Shown piece by piece: positions 26,064 to 34,834 of a stretch of 64,000 nt of DNA. The stretch spans positions 1 to 64,000 of the forward strand of contig NZ_JALJZV010000019.1 of the NCBI RefSeq assembly GCF_024171535.1, read 5' to 3'. How positions within the stretch are numbered: position 1 is the first letter of the stretch; every line of letters starts with the position of its first letter. This DNA comes from Flavobacterium sp. HSC-61S13 (GTDB lineage Bacteria; Bacteroidota; Bacteroidia; Flavobacteriales; Flavobacteriaceae). The notes beneath the pieces are model-generated. The model worked only from the letters and a program-made list of their open reading frames with translations. It was not told the DNA's origin and ran no database searches. Made by a program: the position numbers and the translations under genes.

Positions 26064-26609
26064 ATAACGCGATCTTATGCGAGCAATTGGGATTGTTGTA
26101 AAACCTGTTCCAGTTCGCTTTATCGTATAACTTTTGTTGATTATCGGTGTAATTTTGACTTCAACTTTCGATATTTTAATAAGATATATCCCTCTTTTTT
26201 AGCAATAGAAAAGGGGGATATTATTTTTTATACATGTTAAATTAAACTTAAAAATTCATGTTTCTGTAATTAAATGATTTTTCGCAAAAAGAGTATTTTA
26301 ATTTTTATATTCCATTAGCGTGAATTATTGCGCGAATCAATTTTTAAAAATTAGTTCCAATTGTATTTTTATAGAAATTTAACGCCATTCTATAAACACA
26401 GCAAGCCAATGGTTTTATAACTGTAGTTTTTAGTTGAAAAACGGTGCTATACCGGCTATTTTTAGGCGAAACGTTTTTAAAAATAAAAACTTTGGATTGG
26501 ATGGGAAGCCTGTGATTTGACTATTTATTGAGCGAATAAACAACTGTATAATTAGGTAAAAAAAATAAAAATATTCGCAAAGAATGTTCAAACTTAGGCT
26601 TTGATTTTA
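26064..26609. other. Intergenic region upstream of gyrB with a terminator hairpin
   Basis: Contains a 13-bp stem with one G-U pair at 26186-26221 (ATATCCCTCTTTT against AAAAGGGGGATAT) followed by T-rich sequence, likely the terminator of the GreA-like gene. The remaining 390 bases are AT-rich, with no open frame or recognised element before the gyrB promoter. Confidence 0.6.
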
Positions 26610-26640
26610 TTGATAAAATGCTGAAAATATTGTATATTTG
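26610..26640 (+). promoter_or_regulatory. Bacteroidota-type promoter of gyrB
   Basis: TTG (26610-26612), a 20-base spacer and TATATTTG (26633-26640) match the consensus exactly. Transcription would begin near 26647. Confidence 0.8.
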
Positions 26641-26679
26641 CTCGTTACACATAAAAATACGATTTTTAGAATATTGATT

Positions 26680-28620
26680 ATGAGCGAAGAAATAAATAAG
26701 AATAGTTATTCTGCAGACAGTATTCAAGCACTGGAAGGAATGGAGCACGTAAGAATGCGCCCATCCATGTATATTGGTGATGTTGGACCGCGTGGATTAC
26801 ACCATTTGGTTTATGAAGTTGTAGATAACTCAATTGATGAGGCTTTGGCCGGACATTGTGATTTGATCCATGTCATAATCAACGAAGATAACTCGGTTAC
26901 AGTTGAAGATAACGGTCGTGGTATTCCAGTTGATATGCACAAAAAAGAGGGTGTATCCGCTTTAGAGGTGGTTATGACTAAGATTGGTGCAGGAGGAAAA
27001 TTTGACAAAGATTCTTATAAAGTTTCGGGAGGACTTCACGGTGTAGGGGTATCCTGTGTGAATGCTCTTTCAGAACATTTGAAAGCTACAGTTTATAGAA
27101 ATGGTAAAGTATACGAGCAAGAATATTCAAAGGGTAAGCCGCTTTTTCCTGTTAAACAAGTAGGTGAGGCTGAGAAAAACGGTACCATGGTTACGTTTAG
27201 ACCGGATAGTACTATTTTTACTCAAACTTTAGAGTTTTCTTACGATACTTTAGCTGCTCGTTTAAGAGAGTTGTCTTTCTTAAACAAAGGCTTGACCATT
27301 ACTTTATTGGATAGAAGAGAAACGGATAAAGAAGGGAATTTTGTAGGTGAAACTTTTCATTCAAAAGAGGGATTAAAGGAATTTATCCGATTTTTAGACG
27401 GCAATCGCGTGCCTATTATTGGTGATGTGATCAGTATGGAAACCGATAAAGGCGATGTACCTGTTGAAGTGGCTTTGATTTACAACGATACCTATTCTGA
27501 AAATATATTTTCGTATGTAAACAATATCAACACACATGAAGGAGGAACGCATTTACAAGGGTTCCGTAGTGGGTTGACTAGAACTTTAAAGAAATATGCC
27601 GATGCTTCAGGATTGCTTGATAAATTAAAATTTGAGATTACCGGTGATGACTTTAGAGAGGGCTTAACGGCGATTATCTCTGTAAAGGTTATGGAGCCTC
27701 AATTTGAAGGGCAGACCAAAACTAAATTGGGTAACCGTGAGGTGGTTTCGCCAGTGAGTCAAGCTGTTGCAGAGATGTTAGAGAATTATTTGGAAGAAAA
27801 TCCAAACGACGCTAAGATCATTGTGCAAAAAGTAATTCTGGCTGCTCAAGCGCGTCATGCTGCTAAGAAAGCCAGAGAGATGGTGCAGCGTAAGACGGTC
27901 ATGACTGGTGGTGGATTACCGGGAAAACTATCCGATTGTTCAGAACAAGATCCAGCGAAATGTGAAGTGTTCTTAGTCGAGGGTGACTCGGCAGGTGGAA
28001 CTGCCAAACAAGGACGTGATCGTAATTTCCAAGCGATTTTACCGCTTAGAGGTAAGATTTTGAATGTCGAGAAAGCGATGATTCACAAAGTGTTTGAAAA
28101 CGAAGAGATTAAAAATATATTTACAGCTCTAGGGGTTACTATCGGTACAGAAGAAGATAGTAAGGCCTTGAACTTAGAAAAATTGCGTTACCATAAAGTA
28201 GTGATTATGTGTGATGCCGATGTGGACGGAAGCCACATCGCTACTTTGATTTTGACTTTCTTCTTTAGATATATGAGAAGTTTGATCGAAAACGGACACG
28301 TTTATATCGCTACACCGCCTTTATATTTAGTTAAAAAAGGACAGAAGAAAGAATATGCTTGGACGGATGATGAACGTAATGAGATTTCTGAGAAAATGGG
28401 TTCTGGATTTACAATCCAACGATATAAAGGTCTTGGAGAGATGAATGCAGAGCAACTTTGGGATACGACGATGAATCCGGAACACAGAACGATGCGAAAG
28501 GTAACTATTGATAGTTTGACAGAAGCTGATCGCGTGTTTTCGATGTTGATGGGTGATGAAGTACCACCCCGAAGAGAGTTTATTGAGAAGAATGCGGTTT
28601 ACGCAAAAATTGATGCATAA
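26680..28620 (+). CDS. gyrB: DNA gyrase subunit B
   Basis: ATPase subunit of DNA gyrase, 646 residues. The GHKL ATPase domain has EVVDNSIDEALAG and EDNGRGIPVD, with GGLHGVGVSCVNALS as the ATP lid. The transducer domain follows. The Toprim domain has EGDSAGGTAKQGRDRNFQAI, the acidic CDADVDGSHI, and YKGLGEMNAEQLW near the end. The ATG at 26680 is used because a longer frame start at 26638 would fall inside the promoter. The E. coli-type C-terminal insertion is absent, as expected in this phylum. gyrA lies 15.6 kb away rather than adjacent. Confidence 0.99.
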   Translation: MSEEINKNSYSADSIQALEGMEHVRMRPSMYIGDVGPRGLHHLVYEVVDNSIDEALAGHCDLIHVIINEDNSVTVEDNGRGIPVDMHKKEGVSALEVVMTKIGAGGKFDKDSYKVSGGLHGVGVSCVNALSEHLKATVYRNGKVYEQEYSKGKPLFPVKQVGEAEKNGTMVTFRPDSTIFTQTLEFSYDTLAARLRELSFLNKGLTITLLDRRETDKEGNFVGETFHSKEGLKEFIRFLDGNRVPIIGDVISMETDKGDVPVEVALIYNDTYSENIFSYVNNINTHEGGTHLQGFRSGLTRTLKKYADASGLLDKLKFEITGDDFREGLTAIISVKVMEPQFEGQTKTKLGNREVVSPVSQAVAEMLENYLEENPNDAKIIVQKVILAAQARHAAKKAREMVQRKTVMTGGGLPGKLSDCSEQDPAKCEVFLVEGDSAGGTAKQGRDRNFQAILPLRGKILNVEKAMIHKVFENEEIKNIFTALGVTIGTEEDSKALNLEKLRYHKVVIMCDADVDGSHIATLILTFFFRYMRSLIENGHVYIATPPLYLVKKGQKKEYAWTDDERNEISEKMGSGFTIQRYKGLGEMNAEQLWDTTMNPEHRTMRKVTIDSLTEADRVFSMLMGDEVPPRREFIEKNAVYAKIDA

Positions 28621-28655
28621 AAAAAGGCCAATCTTATTAAGATTGGCCTTTTTTA
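28621..28655 (+). terminator. Terminator of gyrB
   Basis: It starts immediately after the TAA: AAAAAGGCCAATCTT, a 3-base loop and AAGATTGGCCTTTTTT form a 15-bp perfect stem. Confidence 0.93.
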
Positions 28656-28704
28656 ATTTTAATTTACTATATTAGACAGTAGATTAAAACCAAAAATAAT
28701 ATTT

Positions 28705-29640
28705 ATGAAAGTAACGATAGTTGGAGCTGGAAATGTAGGTGCATCATGTGCCGATGTCATTTCTTATAGAGGAATAGCTAGTGAAGTAGTTTTGTTAGAT
28801 AGAAAGCCTGGATTTGCAGAAGGTAAAGCTATGGATATTATGCAATGCGCCGCAACTACGGGTTTTAGTACTCGTGTGATTGGGGTTACAGATGATTACA
28901 CCCAAACGGCAAATAGTGATGTAGTAGTTATTACCTCAGGGGTTCCACGTAAACCGGGTATGACTCGCGAAGAATTGATAGGAATCAATGCAGATATTGT
29001 AAAAAGCGTTTCGGAAAACTTGCTAAAACACTCTCCTAAGGCTGTTTTAGTGGTGGTGTCTAATCCTATGGATACAATGACCTATTTGGCTTTAAAGGCT
29101 ACAAAATTGCCTAAAAACAAGGTTATAGGTATGGGTGGTGCATTGGATAGTTCTCGATTTAAGTATTACTTGTCCAAAGCATTGAATAAACCTATTGGTG
29201 ATGTACAGGGAATGGTTATCGGTGGGCATGGAGATACCACGATGATTCCATTGACTCGCTTGGCTTCTTATGTAGGTAATCCGGTTAGTGATTTTCTATC
29301 GGAGGAAGTTCTGAGTACAGTTGCAGCAGACACCATGGTCGGCGGAGCTACATTGACCGGTTTATTAGGAACATCAGCTTGGTATGCTCCTGGAGCATCA
29401 GTAGCGTTTTTAGTAGACAGTATCTTACATGATCGACGCCGTATGATCCCGTGTTCCGTTTGGTTGGAAGGCGAGTACGGGCAATCCGAAATCTGCTTGG
29501 GAGTACCTTGTATTATAGGTAAAAATGGCGTAGAGGAAATTGTTAAATTGGAATTAAATGCCGACGAACAAGCTAAATTTGATAAAAGTGCGGAGGCCAT
29601 CCGAACGATGAATTTAGATTTAAGAAATATTTTAGAATAA
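28705..29640 (+). CDS. mdh: Malate dehydrogenase (lactate-dehydrogenase-like type)
   Basis: NAD-dependent oxidation of malate to oxaloacetate in the TCA cycle; 311 residues. It has GAGNVGASCAD (7-17) for NAD binding, D32 in LLDRKPG at the end of the second strand, SGVPRKPGMTREEL with the substrate arginines, VVVSNPMDTMTYLA, and the active-site IGGHGDTTMIP with the catalytic histidine. The arginine pair in the RKPGMTR loop fits malate rather than lactate specificity. It has its own terminator, and the gyrB terminator separates it from gyrB. Confidence 0.98.
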   Translation: MKVTIVGAGNVGASCADVISYRGIASEVVLLDRKPGFAEGKAMDIMQCAATTGFSTRVIGVTDDYTQTANSDVVVITSGVPRKPGMTREELIGINADIVKSVSENLLKHSPKAVLVVVSNPMDTMTYLALKATKLPKNKVIGMGGALDSSRFKYYLSKALNKPIGDVQGMVIGGHGDTTMIPLTRLASYVGNPVSDFLSEEVLSTVAADTMVGGATLTGLLGTSAWYAPGASVAFLVDSILHDRRRMIPCSVWLEGEYGQSEICLGVPCIIGKNGVEEIVKLELNADEQAKFDKSAEAIRTMNLDLRNILE

Positions 29641-29660
29641 TAATAGCTTTATTTTATAGA

Positions 29661-29690
29661 AAAAACTACCCTAAAGGGTGGTTTTTTTTT
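29661..29690 (+). terminator. Terminator of mdh
   Basis: AAAAACTACCC and GGGTGGTTTTTT form a stem with one T-G pair around a 4-base loop, ending in about 10 T. Confidence 0.88.
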
Positions 29691-29710
29691 GGATATTAAT
29701 CAGAAATAAA

Positions 29711-29741
29711 TTGCTTAATCATTGTGTATATCATATATTTG
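29711..29741 (+). promoter_or_regulatory. Bacteroidota-type promoter of secDF
   Basis: TTG (29711-29713), a 20-base spacer and TATATTTG (29734-29741) match the consensus exactly; the ATG lies 40 bases further on. Confidence 0.8.
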
Positions 29742-29780
29742 CTCGTTTTTAAAAATTAGAAATAATTAATTTTAGTAATA

Positions 29781-32753
29781 ATGCAGAATAAAGGACTCGT
29801 TAAATTTTTTGCAATAATATTTGCATTGGTAAGTATTTACCAACTTTCATTCACATTTGTTACTGGTCATTTTGAGAAAAAAGCAAAAAGCTTTGCTGGA
29901 GGGAATTCAGAAAAGGAAATGCAATATCTTGATTCAATCGGTAATGATAAGGTCTTCCTAGGACATACTTTTAATGAAGTGAGAGCCAAACAAATCAATA
30001 AAGGTCTCGACTTAGAAGGAGGTATCAATGTGACACTTCAAATTTCTATCAAAGACATTTTGAAAGGATTGGCAAATCATTCAAAAAATGCTGTTTTTAA
30101 TAAAGCTTTAACAGAAGCTGATGCAAACAGAGAAGGAAACCAAACTTATTTAAATGCTTTTTACGCTGCTTTTGACAAAGAGTCTAAAGGTTCCGTGAAA
30201 TTGTCTTCACCAGAGATCTTTGCCAACCGTAATTTAAGTGAAATTACGATTGACATGACAGACAATCAAGTAAAAACAGTACTTGATCGTAAAGTTAAAG
30301 AATCTATTGAAAGTGCATATAGAGTTTTTAGAGAGCGTATTGACAAGTTTGGTGTAGCTCAGCCTAATATTCAGATGATGGGAGATTCTGGAAGAATATT
30401 AGTGGAGTTGCCAGGTGCTAAAGATGTAGATAGAATTAAAAATCTATTGCAAAGTACTGCCCAATTAGAATTTTGGGAAACTTACAAAGTAGATGAAATG
30501 GGAAGCTTCCTGATGGCGGCTAACGAAGTTTTAAAAACTACTGAAAAGTCAAAAGTTGAAACTCCAGCTGTAGAGAAAGATTCTACAAAAACGGAGGGTT
30601 CAGATATCGATAAATTGTTAACTGGAGTATCTAAGGATTCTACAGCTAAAAAAGAAGTAAATCCACTATTGGATTATATGGTTATGGGAAGTCAAGCTGG
30701 AAGTCCAATCTTAGGATTTTTCCAAACTAAAGACACCATGAAAATCAATGCGTATTTAAAACGTGCTGATATTCGTTCTCTTTTAACTGCTGACCAACGT
30801 TATGCTCGTTTTACTTGGGGTAAACCTAATAGAAAAACTCCAGATTTAGTAGAGCTTTATGCGCTTAAAACAAACAGAGATGGAGTTCCTCCATTGAGTG
30901 GTAGTGTGATTACTTCTGCTAAAGATGAATTTGATCAATTTGGTCGCCCATCTGTTTCTATGCAAATGAGCCCTAAAGGTGCTAAAGCTTGGGAAGCATT
31001 AACTGGAAAAGCATTTACTGAGCAATCTAATATTGCTATCGTTCTGGATAATATGGTGTATTCTGCACCGGGAGTAACTACAGGAGCTATTTCTGGAGGG
31101 AATTCAGTAATCACTGGTGATTTTACCGTTTCTGATACGAAAGATTTAGCCAATATCTTAAGAGCAGGTAAACTTCCAGCTTCTGCGGATATTGTACAAT
31201 CCGAAATTGTTGGTCCATCTTTGGGACAAGCTGCTATTGATGCAGGTATGATGTCTTCAATCTTAGGTTTGTTGATGGTGACCATGTGGATGGTATTCTA
31301 TTACGGTAAAGCGGGTTGGTATGCCAACGTTGCTTTAATTTTGAACTTGTTGTTCTTATTTGGTATCCTTTCTAGTTTAGGTGCTGTATTGACATTGCCT
31401 GGTATTGCTGGTATCGTTTTAACCATGGGTACTGCGGTAGATGCGAATATCATTATCTTCGAAAGAGCTAAAGAAGGCTTGCGTCAAGGTAAATCATTAG
31501 TAGAATCGATTAAAGAATCTTACAGCTGGACTGGTGCTATGCGTTCAATCATTGATGCCAACGTAACACACATTCTAACTGGTTTGATCTTATTCGTATT
31601 CGGTTCAGGACCGATTAAAGGTTTTGCTACAACTTTATTGATTGGTATCGTTACTTCTTTATTTACTTCTATTTTCATCGCGAGAATGTTTATGGATAAA
31701 GATGCTGAAAAAGGTAGAAAATTAAATTTCTGTACTTCGATCACTAAAAATTGGTTTACCAATTTCAACTTTGATTTCTTAGGAGTTAAAAAATATACCT
31801 ATGGTCTATCTGCTGTAATTGTAATTGTAAGTGTTGCATCATTCTTTGTAAATGGTTTTGATCAAGGAACGGATTTTGTTGGAGGTAGAACTTTCCAAGT
31901 TAAATTTGAAAAACCGGTTGAAGCCAGTCAAGTTTCTGAGGAGTTAGGTGAGATATTTGGAGTTAACGTTGAAGCTAAAGTTTTTGGAAACAAGAGCCAG
32001 TTGAAATTAACGACAAAATATAGAGTAGACGATGAAGGTGCTCAAGTAGATCAAGAAGTAAACGAAAAACTTTACAACGGATTGAAAAAGTATTTCAATG
32101 GAATTACTTATGAAGAATTTGTTAATGCTACTGAGGGTAAATCAGTAGGTATTATACAAGCTTCTAAAATTGGCCCAAGTATGGCTAAGGATGTGAAAAC
32201 AAATGCATATTGGGCAGTAATTGGTTCGATGGTAGTGGTATTCTTATACCTATTGATTTCATTCCGTAAATGGCAGTATTCATTGGGAGCTATTGTTTCT
32301 GTTGCGCATGATATCGTATTTGTATTGGGTATGTACTCTTTACTATACAAATTTATGCCGTTCCACATGGAAATTGATCAGCATTTTATCGCTGCAATTC
32401 TTACGGTAATCGGTTATTCGATGAATGATACGGTAATTGTATTTGACAGGGTAAGAGAGTTTATCGGTGGTAAGACAAAAGGTAATTTTAACCAAATTGT
32501 TAACGACTCCGTAAATACTACTTTATCAAGAACAATTAATACTTCATTGACGTTAATCATGGTATTGTTTATCATGTTTATCTTTGGTGGTGATTCTATT
32601 AGAGGATTTATCTTCGCGATGTTGGTAGGTATTATTGTTGGTACATATTCGTCATTGTTCTTGGCGACACCAGTATTAGTAGATACCATGCCGAAAAAGG
32701 ATAAAGAAGAAATCGAAAGATTACACAGAGAAAGTCTTGAAGAGGTTTCTTAA
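29781..32753 (+). CDS. secDF: Protein translocase SecDF, fused SecD and SecF
   Basis: A single 990-residue protein combining SecD (about 1-640) and SecF (about 660-990), the proton-driven partners of SecYEG that pull exported proteins into the periplasm. SecD part: one N-terminal membrane segment, LGLDLEGG-type motif as KGLDLEGGINVTLQ, a large periplasmic region with a low-complexity insert rich in K, E, T and S (about 248-300), then five membrane segments including TMGTAVDANIIIFERAKEG. SecF part: FDQGTDFVGGRTFQVKF, then VIGYSMNDTVIVFDRVRE and a terminal membrane block. The fusion is normal for Bacteroidota. It has its own promoter and terminator and should serve Sec-dependent export of the T9SS cargo encoded elsewhere. 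Confidence 0.98.
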   Translation: MQNKGLVKFFAIIFALVSIYQLSFTFVTGHFEKKAKSFAGGNSEKEMQYLDSIGNDKVFLGHTFNEVRAKQINKGLDLEGGINVTLQISIKDILKGLANHSKNAVFNKALTEADANREGNQTYLNAFYAAFDKESKGSVKLSSPEIFANRNLSEITIDMTDNQVKTVLDRKVKESIESAYRVFRERIDKFGVAQPNIQMMGDSGRILVELPGAKDVDRIKNLLQSTAQLEFWETYKVDEMGSFLMAANEVLKTTEKSKVETPAVEKDSTKTEGSDIDKLLTGVSKDSTAKKEVNPLLDYMVMGSQAGSPILGFFQTKDTMKINAYLKRADIRSLLTADQRYARFTWGKPNRKTPDLVELYALKTNRDGVPPLSGSVITSAKDEFDQFGRPSVSMQMSPKGAKAWEALTGKAFTEQSNIAIVLDNMVYSAPGVTTGAISGGNSVITGDFTVSDTKDLANILRAGKLPASADIVQSEIVGPSLGQAAIDAGMMSSILGLLMVTMWMVFYYGKAGWYANVALILNLLFLFGILSSLGAVLTLPGIAGIVLTMGTAVDANIIIFERAKEGLRQGKSLVESIKESYSWTGAMRSIIDANVTHILTGLILFVFGSGPIKGFATTLLIGIVTSLFTSIFIARMFMDKDAEKGRKLNFCTSITKNWFTNFNFDFLGVKKYTYGLSAVIVIVSVASFFVNGFDQGTDFVGGRTFQVKFEKPVEASQVSEELGEIFGVNVEAKVFGNKSQLKLTTKYRVDDEGAQVDQEVNEKLYNGLKKYFNGITYEEFVNATEGKSVGIIQASKIGPSMAKDVKTNAYWAVIGSMVVVFLYLLISFRKWQYSLGAIVSVAHDIVFVLGMYSLLYKFMPFHMEIDQHFIAAILTVIGYSMNDTVIVFDRVREFIGGKTKGNFNQIVNDSVNTTLSRTINTSLTLIMVLFIMFIFGGDSIRGFIFAMLVGIIVGTYSSLFLATPVLVDTMPKKDKEEIERLHRESLEEVS

Positions 32754-32777
32754 ATAGAAAATCATTTTAAAGCTTAT

Positions 32778-32813
32778 AAAAAAGGCGTCTAATTTATTTT
32801 AGACGCCTTTTTA
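32778..32813 (+). terminator. Terminator of secDF
   Basis: AAAAAAGGCGTCTAA, a short loop and TTAGACGCCTTTTT form a long perfect stem with a T run. Confidence 0.93.
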
Positions 32814-33154
32814 GTTTTAAAAAAATCCAAAAGGTTGGTTGTTTCAGTGTATTTTTTTAAATTAGTGAAATCAATGAAAGGTATTGAATCGATTCTCTAA
32901 TGAGAAAACAGTGAAATAGATTAAATCGCGCAGGGTTTATGTCTGTCGAGGAGTGTCCTTGCAGAGGGAAACTTTTGGGCTCAAAATCAATTCAAAATAT
33001 TTAATAAGCACTTCATGTAAACGGAACTAAAAATTTAGTACTTTTACTTAAATTTATTAAGGCTTAGAATTGAATAAAATTTCATATTTTAGTATAATAA
33101 ATTTGCAGACTTATAAAAACGGTTATTCGAAGTCTGTTCCTTTAAATTCATAAA
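32814..33154. other. Intergenic region with probable promoter of the CorC-type gene
   Basis: No gene is seen. TAAATTTG at 33098-33105 is an exact -7 element, with TTG at 33070-33072 (25-base spacer, longer than usual) upstream. A stretch at 32925-32985 is slightly more GC-rich than its surroundings but has no open frame and no recognised structure. Confidence 0.5.
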
Positions 33155-34561
33155 ATGGACACATACCCCCAGATTATGACATTGTTCCTAGTAGCGGGCA
33201 ATGTCACCGAAGAGATTTCAGCAGGTAAATTACTGTTGACGCTTTTTCTAGTATTTTTAAACGGTTTTTTCGTAGCAGCAGAATTTGCTATTGTTAAAGT
33301 ACGTTCGTCACAAATTCAAGCCAATCAAGATATTAATGCCAAAGTAGCAGAAGTAGCTAAAAGTATCGTCGATAACCTCGATGCTTATTTAGCGGCTACA
33401 CAGCTGGGTATTACCTTAGCATCTCTAGGATTAGGGTGGGTCGGAGAAAGTTCTCTTACGCCTGTCATTATGGGAGCCTTCGGATTGTTTGGATTAGAAG
33501 GTGAACAATGGGCAGAAATTGCTAGAAGTGTGTCTTTCCCTATAGCTTTCCTTATTATTACCATATTGCACATCGTTTTTGGAGAATTAGCGCCAAAATC
33601 TATTGCTATACATTTTCCTGCCAAAACAACCTTTGCGTTGGCTTGGCCTTTAAAAATATTCTATTTTATTTTTAGACCGGTTATTTGGTTGATGAATGGA
33701 TTGGCCAATGCTATACTTAGAATGATTGGTATTAAGCCGATACACGGTAGTGATATTCACTCAGAAGAAGAACTTAAGATGATTATCACTCAAAGTCAGG
33801 AGGGTGGAGCTATTGAAGAGACCGAGCGCCTTTTGATTCAAAATGTTTTTGATTTTGACGACAGAAGGGTACTTAATATACAGACTTTACGTAAAAATGT
33901 TTCAGCAATAGAAATCAAAACTTCAGTAAAAGAGGCGATTGATTATGCTATTAATGAAGGATATTCGCGTTATCCTGTATACGAAGATTCTTTGGACAAC
34001 ATCAAAGGTATCGTATATACTAAAGATTTGATTAAAAAATTACTGAGCACACCAGAAGATACCAGTATCGAATCACTATTGCGTCAACCGATATTTATTT
34101 CGGAGGGGGCATTGATTAAAAACGTCCTGAAACAGTTTCAGAAAAAGCACGTCCAAATGGCTGTGGTAACCAATGAAGTTGGAGAGTTTTCTGGAATTAT
34201 CAGTATGGAGGATATTTTAGAGGAATTGGTTGGTGAAATTCAAGATGAGTATGACAACGAGGAACCTATAGTAACTCGGGTATCTGAGGGGGTTTATAAC
34301 GTAAATGCGCATTATAACTTATCTGATATCAATCGTATGTTGCCTTATAAGTTTGAAGAAGGAGAGCATTACGATACTTTAGCAGGTTTGATTGCACAAG
34401 TGTACTACGATACTGAGTTAAAGGAAAATGACTCTATCGATTTGGATTGTTACAGCGGTACCATTCTTAAAATGTATCGTAACTCTGTTGAGAAAGTTCA
34501 GCTGTCGTTACACCTTGACCTAGAAAATACCGATGTTGTAGAACCAGAAGACGAGCATTAG
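33155..34561 (+). CDS. CNNM/CorC-type membrane protein with CBS pair (hemolysin C family)
   Basis: A 468-residue membrane protein. The CNNM (DUF21) domain spans about 22-205 with 3-4 membrane segments, including LLTLFLVFLNGFFVAAEFAI and the signature STRIGITLASLGLGW-like ATQLGITLASLGLGWVGE. A CBS pair lies at about 220-345 (SRYPVYEDSLDNIKGIVYTK, FSGIISMEDILEELVGE), and a CorC/HlyC transporter-associated domain follows at about 355-445. Proteins of this type act in magnesium and cobalt balance; the hemolysin name is historical. It is monocistronic and convergent with metK. Confidence 0.92.
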   Translation: MDTYPQIMTLFLVAGNVTEEISAGKLLLTLFLVFLNGFFVAAEFAIVKVRSSQIQANQDINAKVAEVAKSIVDNLDAYLAATQLGITLASLGLGWVGESSLTPVIMGAFGLFGLEGEQWAEIARSVSFPIAFLIITILHIVFGELAPKSIAIHFPAKTTFALAWPLKIFYFIFRPVIWLMNGLANAILRMIGIKPIHGSDIHSEEELKMIITQSQEGGAIEETERLLIQNVFDFDDRRVLNIQTLRKNVSAIEIKTSVKEAIDYAINEGYSRYPVYEDSLDNIKGIVYTKDLIKKLLSTPEDTSIESLLRQPIFISEGALIKNVLKQFQKKHVQMAVVTNEVGEFSGIISMEDILEELVGEIQDEYDNEEPIVTRVSEGVYNVNAHYNLSDINRMLPYKFEEGEHYDTLAGLIAQVYYDTELKENDSIDLDCYSGTILKMYRNSVEKVQLSLHLDLENTDVVEPEDEH

Positions 34562-34731
34562 ACGTAAAGTCGTAACAGATCTAGACTGTTTGCCTTACGA
34601 AAGCTTCGATTTGTATGAAGTCAGTTTACACGGATTGATCGTTGTAATAGTAAATGCTTAGTGTGCTTATCAAAACTAATATATTGTTAGTAAAGTAGCG
34701 ATACGGTATTTACCTATACTATTAAAAAAAC

Positions 34732-34759
34732 AAAAGGCTTGTCATCAGACAAGCCTTTT
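34732..34759 (+). terminator. Terminator hairpin 1 between the CorC-type gene and metK
   Basis: AAAAGGCTTGTC, ATCA and GACAAGCCTTTT form a perfect 12-bp stem with T or A runs on both sides, so it can act in either direction. Confidence 0.88.
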
Positions 34760-34767
34760 ATTTTTGA

Positions 34768-34787
34768 TATACCCATCGTTGGGTATA
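34768..34787. other. Small hairpin between two terminators
   Basis: TATACCCA, TCGT and TGGGTATA form a perfect 8-bp stem with a 4-base loop. There is no T run, so it is not a terminator on its own. Confidence 0.5.
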
Positions 34788-34802
34788 AATAAGAATAGAT
34801 AA

Positions 34803-34833
34803 AAAAAAGTCCAACTTATCGTTGGACTTTTTT
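34803..34833 (-). terminator. Terminator of metK
   Basis: AAAAAAGTCCAAC, TTATC and GTTGGACTTTTTT form a 13-bp stem directly after the metK stop codon (34835) on the minus strand. Confidence 0.9.
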
Positions 34834-34834
34834 A

